NCBI GenBank assembly: GCA_910592005.1
Contig: CAJVPP010001519.1
Location: forward strand, 1 to 19,460
Source of the DNA: Funneliformis mosseae
Taxonomy: Eukaryota; Glomeromycota; Glomeromycetes; Glomerales; Glomeraceae
Direction: 5' to 3'
DNA: 19,460 nucleotides
Shown here: positions 1 to 9,786 of the stretch, in pieces
How the letters are laid out: each line of letters opens with the position of its first letter
Position numbering within the stretch: position 1 is the stretch's first letter
Notes under the pieces: model-generated
Databases searched by the model: none
Seen by the model: only the letters and a program-made list of their open reading frames with translations
Told to the model about the DNA's origin: nothing
Translations under genes and position numbers: made by a program

Positions 1-288
1 TTTAGCAGAAATTATTTTAGTAATATCTACTAAATTTTTTCATCTCAATTCTTTGCTTTTGAGAACTTCAGCCTTTAATCTTTGCCTTTCTTGATTATCG
101 ATTAAGTATGATCAACCTGATCATTTTTTGAAAGGTTCTCCTGATTTATAAGCTGCAAGATATCTTGAAACAGGTGTTTGATGACATCTTACAGCTTTTG
201 CAATCTCTGAATTTATGTGACCTAATTTATTGGCTGTTATTATGCTTCCCTTTTGCATAAGAGTTAATTCTTTAATGAGGCCCATCAT
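1..288 (-). pseudogene. Tc1/mariner-type transposase, N-terminal DNA-binding part, cut by the window edge
   Basis: Read from an ATG at 288 on the minus strand, this gives about 95 codons of an N-terminal transposase helix-turn-helix region. It begins MMGLIKELTLMQKGSI, has a recognition-helix-like stretch INSEIAKAVRCHQTPVSRYL, and continues with a basic linker. This layout (Lys/Arg-rich, SxIAxxxxCxxxxVSRxL) is typical of Tc1-like transposases, which bind their own inverted repeats before cut-and-paste transposition in the nucleus. Three in-frame TGA codons fall where Trp or Arg would be expected after the HTH (for example FKK-stop-SG), so the copy is dead. The frame is otherwise intact, so it is younger than the Tc1 relic to its right. 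The catalytic DDE domain, if present, lies beyond base 1. The ATG chosen is the first in frame, and upstream sequence is AT-rich and non-coding. Confidence 0.72.
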
Positions 289-569
289 GTGTTTATGCGC
301 AAAGATGAAAATTTTGGTTTTTTTAAAAAGTGAATTTATTAATTGCTACACATTTAATCAAAATAATAAACAAATATCCCTTTAAAGCAACTGCTAACCT
401 ATTCTGTATAAAAATCACATGGCTAGTAACTTATAAAAAATTTATTTAAATTTTTATTTTTAAGCCATGCAATATTTTTGTCTTCCCCCCTCCCAGTAGC
501 AATGCTGTTGCAATTCAAAAAAAATTAAAATAAAAGAACAAATAGAAGTTAGTGAATGTATAATATTCC
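289..569. other. AT-rich spacer with one short inverted repeat
   Basis: No gene is seen. CATGGCT at 418-424 is matched by AGCCATG at 463-469, giving a small stem around an AT-rich loop. A short C-rich tract (about 484-494) is unusual for this end of the window. The stretch probably contains the outer end of the element carrying the 1-288 transposase and the outer left end of the next Tc1 element, but no clear boundary can be placed. Confidence 0.4.
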
Positions 570-1829
570 AAGAAAGTATTCGTGATTTTGTAATTTTATA
601 GTAAATTAAATTTAAATTCAATTAAACAATTAATTAAACACCTTTAACAAGTTTTAAAGTTTTATTATCAATTTATATATTTACTTTATACAATAAGAAC
701 TTAAAAATATGTTTTAATATTTCATATATTCACTTTTTACTTTAATTACTATTTCAACCTGCTTTGGCATACTATTAATCAAATTAGATAAAGTATTTGA
801 TTCCAATTTGCTCCACTCTTCTTCTAAGGTTATTTTTAACTGTTGTGCTATTTTGAAAATAGTTTATATTATTAAATTCTACCTTTTAAAATTTTCCAAA
901 GGTTTTCTATTAGATTAAAATCTGATGATTAAGCTAGCCAAGGTATCAATCTAATCATATTCTTTTCTTTCTATTCATGAGATTTTTACTAGTATAAATT
1001 TTGGCATTATTATTTTAAAAGATGAAAGTAGTGCCAAATTCAGTTTCTATAATAATTTTAAATTCTTTAAGATGATCATTAAGAATTTTTATATAGTTAT
1101 CAGAATTTATGCATCCTTTTTCATAAATTACTAATAGTTCTAATCTATTACTTATGAAATAACTATAAAAGATTTACGTCTACTTTTAAAAGTAAATCTT
1201 AAATAGTTTAAATTATACTATTCACTAACTTTTTTATATTAATTTATATTGAGAACTTTTACCAATTTCTACACTTGACTCATAAGACTAGATAATATTA
1301 TTCCATTCTGATATATTCTAATTAATATATTCTTTATACTAAATAAATTATTTCTTTTAATTTTCATCTAAAATAAATGGCTTTTTAGCTATTATAAAGA
1401 TTTAATACCAGCCTTATGAAGATATTTGCTAGCTATTATTATTAAAATAGTTCTTATAAAATACACGTCTATTTTTTATTACTTTATAAATAAGTAATTA
1501 TTTTTGCTAGTAAATTTTCAATATTTCTTATTTTTTTTATATTTTTAATAAATAAACAAACTGTACTATCAGTTATTTTCATTTATCTTACAATTTGAGC
1601 ATTTTTAAAATTATTATTTAACAAAATAACAATATCTCTAGTTTTTCTATTTTACATTTTAATTAAATATATTCAATTTATAAAATGATTAAAGTTTATT
1701 AATAATTTTAGCATTATAATATTTTTTATTAAAAAATCATTAACAATATAACATTATAATATTTTATATACTAAAAATCAAATTTTAATTAAAAATTTAC
1801 TAAAATTACAAAATTGCAAATACTTTCTT
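570..1829 (-). mobile_element. Degenerate Tc1/mariner element bounded by matching inverted repeats
   Basis: A 29-base segment at 570-598 is repeated inverted at 1801-1829 with 26 of 29 bases identical; the three differences are all transitions. The two arms bracket a dead Tc1-like transposase gene (714-1657) almost symmetrically, so they are read as terminal or subterminal inverted repeats of one element of roughly 1.3 kb. The outermost tips and the TA target duplication expected for this superfamily could not be recognised, so the true ends may lie some tens of bases further out. Confidence 0.65.
714..1657 (-). pseudogene. Tc1/mariner DDE transposase, near full length but with many stops
   Basis: The minus strand encodes a recognisable but broken Tc1-like transposase of about 310 codons, close to the usual 330-350. 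The start at 1657 is ATG followed by a TAA where a sense codon is expected, then an HTH region (KTRDIVILLNNNFKNAQIV). About the middle are traces of the first catalytic block, where NNIIWSYESSVEIG matches the family's WxxVIWSDESxF with the catalytic Asp changed to Tyr. Next comes IYEKGCINSDNYIKIL and a block ending NNNAKIYTS that corresponds to QQDNAPxHTS. The clearest block is IPWLA-stop-SSDFNLIENLWKIL, matching the WPAQSPDLNPIENLW signature with Gln changed to TAA. The last residues before the TAA at 714-716 are also in frame. At least one frameshift occurs near 950-980. The protein cannot be functional. Confidence 0.85.
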
Positions 1830-1904
1830 AATATATATAATAAAAAAAAACTTTACATAAAAATAAAATAAGTGCAAAAGTTAAGTATAAAAAGCTATAT
1901 CTTT

Positions 1905-2260
1905 GAAAAATACATAGAATTGTAAGGAAGAAATTTTGCAAAAAGAAACAAATTATAAACAGTTGAAGATTAAGATAAAGTGGTTTAGTCAGATGAATTA
2001 AAATTTATGATTTATGAATTTGATGATAAAGAGTATTATTAAAAAAGTTAGAAGAACTATTATATAATCATTATGTTAAACTAACAGTTAAATTTGGATA
2101 AGATAATATTATGATATAAGAAAATTTTATATCTGATAGAATTAGTAATATAAGGGTTAAGCTATTAAAATTATCTTACAGGACCTATCAACTAAAATTG
2201 AGATTTTTGATTCATATTATTATATAATATATGAACTTTATTGATTAAATTTTTATAATC
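1905..2260 (+). pseudogene. Second Tc1-like transposase relic, catalytic core only
   Basis: On the plus strand, broken frames spell the core of a different Tc1-like transposase, opposite in orientation to its left neighbour. RNFAKRNKL-stop-TVED-stop-DKVV-stop-SDELKFMIYEF corresponds to the family pattern around WTxEDWxKVVWSDExKF, and each stop sits exactly where Trp is expected. After a frameshift, LEELLYNHYVKLTVKFG and then DNIMI-stop-ENFISDR match the block around VKFGGGSIMIWGCF. Trp codons (TGG) have become TAA or TAG, which requires G-to-A changes. No N-terminal HTH and no convincing third catalytic block are seen, so the copy is truncated as well as mutated. Downstream DNA to about 2400 may hold more of it but is too eroded to read. 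Confidence 0.6.
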
Positions 2261-2409
2261 AATTATCTTATTAACAAAATAAGCAATTAGTCTATCAAAA
2301 TCTCTTATTTTTTGTGTAATATCAGTCAAAAATCTAAAATTAGAATTAGAAAATGATCAATATTATTTAAAAAAATTAAAAAGTTTCAGACTCTTATAAA
2401 ATTCAAAAT

Positions 2410-2960
2410 TTTTAACTTTACCTTTATTAATAAAATAGTTTAAATGTATAATTGAATGAGAAGTTTGTGATATTTAATATCTTAACAAATATTTTTTTAA
2501 AAATAAATAATATAAAAAATAATTTTTTTAATTTCTTTTAAGAATTAATAAATTAGATATAAAATGAATATAATAAACTAAATAAATAATAATAAAAATG
2601 TTAAAAAATACTATAAATAATAATGAAAAGGTAATATTAAAATAATCAAATAGAAGGATTAAAATTAAATCTAAAATAGCATTGAATAGAATATAATAGA
2701 ATAATGAAAAGATATTATAATAAAAAAAGTATAAAATAGAAATAAAAATATGAAAAAGAAAATTATTTAAAATAATAAAAATAGAAAAAAAATAATAAAA
2801 GATTATAAAATCATTTACGTAAAATATTAACTTTATAAAAAATAGAAATTATATTAAAAAAAAAAATAAATTGAAATTATAAGAAATATAAAATTATTAA
2901 TAATAGATTAAAAAAGAATAAAATAAAAAATAATAATTTTAATAAATATTAATAAAGAAA
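2410..2960. other. A-rich low-complexity tract
   Basis: No gene is seen. From about 2540 the plus strand is dominated by A with some T and G and has very few C residues, in patterns such as AATAATAAAAAT and AAAATAGAAATA. The skew is strand-specific: A greatly outnumbers T on this strand, unlike the balanced AT sequence elsewhere in the left half. Confidence 0.5.
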
Positions 2961-2973
2961 AGGTTTACTATTG

Positions 2974-3279
2974 ATCACCAGTAATGATCATCACCGGTAT
3001 TACATGATATTTGTAATTCAGATTAGAATTATAGAAATTATGGATAGGAATATTGATTATTTCCTTTTTTAGTGATAGCTATTTCACAAAAAATCTTTTT
3101 GGGTAATTTTTCTAAAAATCACAAAAAAATACCTATGTAATGAATAAGTATGATGAATAGGTTTTTCATAGTAAAAAATTCTAAGTTCAAAAAATACATA
3201 GTAAAATTAAATCATAGAAGTATATAACACTGGTAAGAATTAAAGTCACATAACATCAGTGATGATCATCATTGGTGAT
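2974..3279. repeat. 306-bp MITE-like element with 34-bp inverted arms
   Basis: Arm 2974-3007 (begins ATCACCAGTAATGATCATCA) and the reverse complement of 3246-3279 (begins ATCACCAATGATGATCATCA) agree at 27 of 34 positions, and all seven differences are transitions. The arms include a TGATGATCATCA-like palindrome. The interior is non-coding and AT-rich, as in a miniature inverted-repeat element. No target-site duplication was recognised. A related ACATGATATTTG segment recurs near 4155, so the family has at least one more fragment here. Confidence 0.6.
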
Positions 3280-3289
3280 TCATAATAAA

Positions 3290-4075
3290 ATTCAATAAAG
3301 AAAACAAATAATAATTCTTAAATAAATAAAAATTAATTTATAAAAATTTTCTTAATAGAGAGTGGTAAAAAAGTATTAAATAGATACTACTCTTGTGAAA
3401 ACTATAAAACTTAAAAATATCATAAATTTATAAAATTTGCGTTTTGACAATTACAGCATATTATCACTGGATTCGTTTTTATTTATCTTAATATCTAAGT
3501 TGAAAGGCTGCAGCAGTTGATTCTACATGTTGGAGTTTCTGACCTTAGGATTTTCTCTAAGTCCTACAGGTATTCGTTATATTTGAATCAACTTGGCAAT
3601 TTATTACGTCTTAAAATTTAAAATATATTAGTCAAACTTGTAATGACGAACTCAATAGCAAATTAGTGTAGTGTATCATAATAATCCTAAGTGAAGGATA
3701 ATGTTGAAGAAAAATGTAATTTATATGGATTTAAGTTGATTCTTTTATTTATAACTTGAACTCATAAGTAACTTACAAGTGAATTTATAAACTTACAACT
3801 GAGTTAATTTATAACTTAACCAAAAAGCTATTTTATTTATACAAAATTAATTTGCTATGTCTAACTACTTGTTACGATATAAATTAACTAAATATAGATA
3901 TATGTCTCAATAAAAATATATATAAATATAATAAAATAATAAAAATAATATAAACTATAAAATAATAGAAAGAAATAAAATAAGTTATAAACATTAAAGA
4001 GATTATGAACAAAATAGAGTAAATAAAATAAACAGACTGTACAGAAAATACAGAAGAAACAAGCATATCAGGTGA
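3290..4075. other. AT-rich spacer with short direct repeats
   Basis: No gene is supported. Between 3750 and 3825 there are several loose direct repeats built on TTTATAACTT and AACTTACAA. A moderately less AT-rich piece at 3430-3620 contains CTGCAGCAG and a short CTTAG/CTAAG stem at about 3545-3562 but encodes nothing recognisable. An open frame over 3884-4066 on the minus strand is only AT-rich low-complexity sequence giving Ile/Phe/Tyr runs and is not accepted as a gene. Confidence 0.4.
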
Positions 4076-4088
4076 AATAGAAATTATT

Positions 4089-4192
4089 GCTGATCACTGC
4101 TTGGCACAGCAGTGACATTATCTAACATGAGATCATTATTGATTAACAGATTCCACATGATATTTGAAATTGTAATTTCTTCTGTTAACAAT
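4089..4192. repeat. Hairpin-bearing fragment related to the 2974-3279 element
   Basis: TCACTGCT (4094-4101) and AGCAGTGA (4108-4115) form a perfect 8-bp stem around the 6-base loop TGGCAC. A second pair, TTAACAGA (4143-4150) and TCTGTTAA (4181-4188), flanks ACATGATATTTG, a string also found at about 3002-3013 in the 306-bp element. The region therefore looks like a rearranged or partial copy of the same small repeat family. Confidence 0.45.
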
Positions 4193-4194
4193 AT

Positions 4195-5070
4195 AAAATC
4201 AGTATATTTTTATTTAATAAAAACTTAATATAAAATTTGCAAAAAATAAATTAAAATATTACTAAAATATACTTATTAATTTTTATTAAATATAAGTAAA
4301 AAATATGATATAAAAGATAAAATAATAAAAATATGATTTATTTTCTTTTAAATTCTCCTATAATTATTCTAAAAATTTATTGCTAAAATATTTTTATTAT
4401 CTTAAATAAATAAATAAAATAATAAAAAATAGAATAATAGACCTCTAAAATTATTTAAAAAAATCATATATATAAAAAAAATTGATTCTGAAATTGATTA
4501 AAAATGTAAAAATTTAAAAATTAAAAAGTTATTTTTTGAAATTGCTTAAAAAATGTAAATATAAATGAAATAATAAAAAATATAAAAATTGGTCATTAAA
4601 ATCACCTAAAAAAATGCAAAAATAATAAATAAAATAATAAATAAATATAAATAATTAACTCTAAAAATATTTAAAATTAACTAAAATCTTTATTAATTAT
4701 TTATTATTATTAAGGATACAAATATTTATATAAGTTATAACTTTAGTTATAATATTAATAAAATATAAAAAGATTATAACATATACATTTAAAATTTTAT
4801 ATGCTATATGCTGTATTATTTAACATATGCCATATCATATACCATATGTTATATTATATATCATATGACGTATAATAGCTAAATACTGTATCATATTCTA
4901 TATGTTATATCATCATATTACTTATATATCAATTTCTTTTTTATTTCAAAATTTATTAAAAGTAAATCCAAAAAATTACATATAATAACCATTAGAAATT
5001 AATTTAAATTTTCTTAAAGAAAAGAATTAACCAAATCTTTTTGATTATATTTTAAATCGAAGGGTAAAAT
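4195..5070. other. AT-rich spacer with degenerate CATATG-type repeats
   Basis: No gene is seen. Between about 4800 and 4930 the sequence is built from variants of CATATG, ATATCATAT and TATGTTATAT, many self-complementary, like an eroded short tandem repeat. The rest is A/T homopolymer-rich sequence that probably includes the unrecognised 3' flank of the hAT element to the right. Confidence 0.4.
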
Positions 5071-5074
5071 TATA

Positions 5075-7440
5075 TTATTTTGATCCTTTTTTTTTACTAT
5101 ATAATTCATTATTATTAACATCAAAAATTGGTAAAGCAAAATCAATAATATCTTCTAAAATTAAAGTATCTCTAGAAGATATAACATTTGAATCATTAAT
5201 AATAAAATCATTAACTAATTCTTTCTTATCAGATTCTAAAGTTATTACTATTCCTATAGATGAATAATTTGCTACTTCTTTTAATTCATTATTTATTAGT
5301 TCCTTACTATAATATAAAAGTTCAGATTTGATATTAGTTAAATAATATGATTTAATTTTGATTATATTTTCAAGTTTTTGTACTGCTAATCTAGTTCTTC
5401 AATCACTAATAACTATTTAAGTATTAAAAAATTCTATTCACAACTAGACTAAGAAGGAATTATTCCAAATAATCAAAGTGTAAGTTTAGCAAATGATAAG
5501 AATTATGTTTAATAGAACTCTATCATAATTCAGGAGTATCTATATTTTCAATATAAGGTAGATCATAAGGTGCTAAATGAGCTTTAATTAACGCAAGTAA
5601 GAAATTAAATTACAACTTTCTTGCTTATTATGATCAAGACTTTGCCATAATTTTGTTATAATTAAAGCAGCATCTCTGAATCTCTTATTGCATAATCTAT
5701 AATCTATTTAAGTAAATTAATATTAATAATAAAATTTAAATATATAACAAAAAATATAAAATTATACAAATCTCGATATTATAGATGTATAAAATAATAA
5801 AGTAAATATGCTGAATGCTGAAATTCAATATAATGACCATTAAATACATGTATAGCTAAAATTTTGAATGGATTTAGATTAAGTAATTGATATATTATTA
5901 TTGCTAACTTAACTATATGAATAAAGCAATCAGCTAAAGTTACTATATTTGATTCTAGTATATTAATACTTTCTTTAATAGGAGCTCAAATTAAATGAAT
6001 ATGCTGACATGTAGTAAAAAATTCTTCATTTTCTAATAAATTATGGACTTTTATATTAGAAATAATATTCTGATACTCAAGAATTATTTAAATATTTATA
6101 ATAATTAATTAAAAATTTAATAATAATAATATTTTATTTTATTAAATATATATATACTTATCTAATTAAAAACAGAATATGCTCATTAAATAGAGTCTGT
6201 TATCATAATCAATGATCCCTATCTAGTTTTATCTATATATACAATCCTTCAGATTTAATCATCATTTGAGTTAAATCTTGACATAATATAAAATAAACCT
6301 GATAAAATTTATTAAAAATTTTGTAATTTTACTATAATCTGCTATAAATTTTTAAATCTCATCAAATTTTACAAGATCTGCTGTTATTAAATTAATAGCA
6401 TATGTAACACATCTAATATCCTAAATATAAGGATACATTTTCTTTATTTTTTCTTATATTATATAACATGTTGATGTAGTATCAGTAACGATGGCTGCAA
6501 ATTTTTCTGAATTAACTTGTTTTATAATATCTGAAATTTCATTAGCAAGCATTAAACCAGTATAAGATTTTGCTGAATAATTTGTTAAGGCAATCAAATA
6601 TTCTTTTCATGAAGAGTTGATATAATATAATTATATAATAAATCATTTTTCTTTGATATTTACTATTTAATACTAGTAAAATAGTATAACAGATATTATA
6701 AATATATATTTATCAATTAAATATTAAAATTTATTAAATATAAAATAAATTTATTAATAAAAAAAATAAATAAAATTATTTATAAAAATTATATAATGCT
6801 ACTAATAATATATACAATATAATTTTTAATAAAAAAAATACAAATTTTTTAAAAATTAATTCAGATATTTACTTAATGTTAGATAATCTGAGAATTTTAA
6901 TTCTTTTTTAATATTCAAAGAAACTCAAACAACTTCTTGATCCAATAATTATCTAGATAATGTTATTTTTGATGGAGGAGTATATCTTAAATTAAGTTCT
7001 TGAAATAGATCATAAATAAAAGGATTATCAATTATTTCAAAAGGAATTTCTACCATTATTCATGCTTTTAATAATGATCAGTCAATTTGCTTAGTTATAG
7101 TTAGTGATAAAGATTTATCTGAACTAAAGTGTTGAGTTATTTGATATTATTTTAATAGTGATTGAATTATGGTTTTTGTTTATAAATATAATTTGTTAAT
7201 TCAGTAAAAAGTTTATCTTGCAAAATTTGCTAATATCTTCAGGATATTGCAAATATTCATTAGAAAGGTGAGCTTTTAAAGTTCTCAGTTTACCCTTTGC
7301 CATTTCTTTTTACAATAATAATAAGTTACAGGATAGTCTCTATTATTTTTTTTCATCACTTACAATAAAATATTTTTATACTTCAACTTTTTTAGGACTA
7401 CCTTTTTTGTTTATTTTTTGTCAATTTGATGTATTTTTAG
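5075..7440 (-). pseudogene. hAT-superfamily transposase relic (BED finger, DUF659-like, hAT C-terminal domain)
   Basis: Broken minus-strand frames spell a hAT transposase in the expected order. At about 7390-7235 is a BED-type zinc finger (TYYYCKKKWQR, then LLKAHLSNEY and YPEDISKF). At about 7080-6900 is VEIPFEIIDNPFIYDLFQEL followed by YTPPSKITLS, the conserved start of the central region. At about 6600-6370 is a DUF659-like RNase-H-fold segment (KFAAIVTDT, then YPYI, DIRCVTYAINLITADLVKF). At about 5540-5075 is the C-terminal dimerisation region (PELxxSSIKHNSYH, GIIPSQSSCEQNF with its Gln codons now TAG, RTRLAVQKLENIIKIKSYYL), ending at TAA 5075-5077. Many stops and frameshifts are present. 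Two of the four zinc ligands of the BED finger read Tyr instead of Cys. AT-rich stretches interrupt the gene (about 5700-5830, 6080-6180, 6650-6850); they could be introns or insertions. The 5' limit is uncertain. Confidence 0.8.
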
Positions 7441-7771
7441 TATTATTAATGTGCTTACTATTTTCTTCTATAATTAATTTAAATATGATAAATGAAAAAC
7501 ACATTATTAAAAAAATATAAATTTAAAAAAAATTTTACATTTTTATTTTTATATTTGAATGGGTTGAATAAGTTTGAAAAAATTTGAATATTTTTTTTTA
7601 TTGATCTTTTTATAATAATTCATATGCTTACTATTATACTAATTTTTTTATAAAATTTTAAAATCTACCTTTCTTTAACTTCTATAAATTTTTTGTTTTT
7701 TAATCACATTTTTCTATTATAATACCTACTTTAATTTTAGTATCATAAATCATATTAGATAAAACTGTATA
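7441..7771. other. 5' flank of the hAT relic, no gene
   Basis: The stretch is T-rich on the plus strand with no readable frame. It is likely the untranslated 5' part of the hAT element, lying between the BED-finger region and the foldback element to the right. Confidence 0.35.
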
Positions 7772-7929
7772 TGGGCTCTTTGCAATAAAAAGGGAGGAAA
7801 CTACCAAAAAAATTTTTTTTTGTTTTATAAGCTAAATATTATTTTTTTAATAAAATAAGTTTAGATTTAATATTAATTCAAAAAAAATTTTTTTTGGTAG
7901 TTTCCTTCCTTTCTATTGCAAAGAGCTTG
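7772..7929. repeat. Foldback (MITE-like) element with about 50-bp arms
   Basis: The arm beginning GCTCTTTGCAATAAAAAGGG at 7775 is matched by the reverse complement ending at 7926, which begins GCTCTTTGCAATAGAAAGGA. Over the first 35 bases only two positions differ, and the arms run on through ACTACC into A/T tracts to about 7821 and 7880. The unpaired centre is about 60 bp. TATA lies directly outside both ends (7769-7772 and 7930-7933), which may be a short target duplication. The arms are far better preserved than the surrounding DNA. The element lies on the 5' side of the hAT relic and could be a nested insertion or a non-autonomous hAT relative. Confidence 0.75.
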
Positions 7930-8429
7930 TATAATTATTTTGAAATATTAGTTAATCATAATATTATAAATTATTATATTTAAGATAATAATACAATATT
8001 AAAAACAAGTATAGATCAGAAAAAATATTTTAATTAAAAGAAAAAATAAGAAAAATATTAATGTAAAATACTAAATAAATTAAATAAAAGTTAAATTAGA
8101 TAAAGAAAATAATAAATATCAGCTAATTGTCATAAATAATTATATATAGAGATGATAAATTTTTAGTGATTTTTTTTATCTATTTTATTAATTTTTAGTA
8201 AATAATATTAATAATTATTAAGTATTTAAATAAAGATTATTAATCATATTTTATAATTTATTTATTATTTTACTTAAATAATTATTTTCAATCTTTAATT
8301 ACTAAATTTTTATTAATAAATAATAAATAATATTAAATTATTGATTCAAATAAATTTAAATTCAGAATTTATTCTATTTTATTTATATTATAAACTTGAT
8401 TATTATTATTCAAATGATCATTTTTTATT
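7930..8429. other. AT-rich spacer
   Basis: No gene, repeat or RNA is recognised; the sequence is nearly all A and T with scattered ATTATT-type motifs. Confidence 0.35.
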
Positions 8430-9180
8430 CTTTAAACTGATTAACATGATTATAGAGAAATTTCAGTTAATTTGTTAATTATTTAACAGAAAACTAATAA
8501 TTTGAAGTTAAAACCTTATATAATTCTAATTTTAGATTATAAAGTTTTACTGTATTTTTTCTCACTATTAAAAAATTCATCATAGTTTAAATTATCTTTT
8601 ATATTAATAGTTTTAAAACCTTTTATTTTAGTTTAATATGAAAGCAAAAAAAATTAGATAAATATTTAAAATATTTAAACATAAATTTAAACATATTCTG
8701 GTTTTTATTTGCATCAATCTTTTCTATTACTAAATTATCATCATTTTTAAAACTATTTTATAATAATTCTATTTTATTATTAGTATAATAAACTGAATAA
8801 TTTTTTAATTTGATAATAATTTACTAATTTTTCTTTATTTTTCAGAAAGTCTATTATTTAACTACTTTAATAATTTGAGTAATTATATTTTCACAAATTA
8901 ATCAAATCTTAAATATTAAAAAAAATAATTAGTTATTTAATATTATAAAATTAATATTCAAATTTTACCTTACTTATAAATTATCATATTTCTTGTTAAA
9001 CTCTTTAATAAATTTTAACAAGAAATCAGTTTTTCTCTTCTAATTTTTTATTCTTCTTCAAGAAATCAGTATTTTTTTATTCTAATTTCTTAATCCTCTT
9101 ATAATATTTGTTAAAAAATTATTTAATTTTTGATTTTCTTTATAGAAATAAAGAAAATATATTATTAATAATTATAAATA
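8430..9180 (-). pseudogene. Doubtful decayed coding region with a coiled-coil-like part
   Basis: On the minus strand around 9110-8990, one frame reads KRIKKLE-stop-KNTDFLKKNKKLEEKN, a charged Lys/Glu/Leu pattern resembling coiled coil. It is built on a duplicated unit of about 40 bp that starts CAAGAAATCAGT on the plus strand at about 9019 and again at about 9059. Further on, separated by stops and frame changes, are stretches such as EKIDANKNQNMFKFMF and NTVKLYNLKLELYKVL that are less A/T-monotonous than neighbouring DNA. No family is recognised. It could be the relic of another transposon-encoded protein, or a chance product of a lysine-rich AT-biased strand. Confidence 0.25.
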
Positions 9181-9786
9181 AATAAATCAAAATAAGTCAA
9201 AATAATATATTAGATTCTACATCATTAAAATTATCAAAAATTTTAATTACAGTTAACGTTAACATACTTATTACTGATTTTTATCTAAATTTTAATAAAA
9301 GCTAAAATTTTTTATATTGTTTTTGTATTTTATTAATATTTATTTATATTCAGCTTTTCTTTAAATAATTTTGTTTAGATGTATTTTTATATTTTTTTTT
9401 ATTTTAAAAAGTAAATAATTATTTTATCATTTAAAAATTTGATTGATTGATTAATAAATTTAATTTATGATCTTTTCTATTCAACTAATTTCAATAATAT
9501 ATTTTGATATTAGTTATTTTTATGATTAAAAATTTTATTATAAAAAAGTAAAAAATTAATTTATTATTTTTATTTTTAAAATAATTTTTTTTATTAGCAT
9601 TTAATAATATTTTAATAATTTAACTGTAAAAAAAAAAAATTTAAAATAATATAATTTAATTATAAAAAGATAAAGTTTGAGTTAAAATTATTTTTAAAAA
9701 GTAAAAAAATTAAGCTTAATTATATAAATATTCTTATATATATCAGAAAAAAGTATATTAAATAATACTTTAAATTAATATAAGAC
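9181..9786. other. AT-rich spacer
   Basis: Only A/T-rich sequence with homopolymer runs is seen. A short GTTAACGTTAAC tandem palindrome lies at about 9253-9264. Confidence 0.35.

Noticed and set aside
3884..4066. 60-codon minus-strand open frame rich in Ile, Phe and Tyr
   Set aside because: It is a direct product of AATA/AAAT-type low-complexity DNA, has no motif, and no neighbouring coding signal.
4800..4930. Functional palindromic binding array (CATATG repeats)
   Set aside because: The units are irregular and self-complementary, as expected for an eroded AT-rich short repeat; nothing supports a binding role.
1..7440. A variant genetic code (TAA/TAG read as Gln, as in ciliates)
   Set aside because: Stops also replace Trp and probably Arg, frameshifts are common, and the phosphatase gene uses ordinary CAA codons and a normal stop.
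9253..9264. GTTAACGTTAAC as an operator or origin motif
   Set aside because: It is a single short palindrome in AT-rich DNA with no gene nearby; chance is a sufficient explanation.
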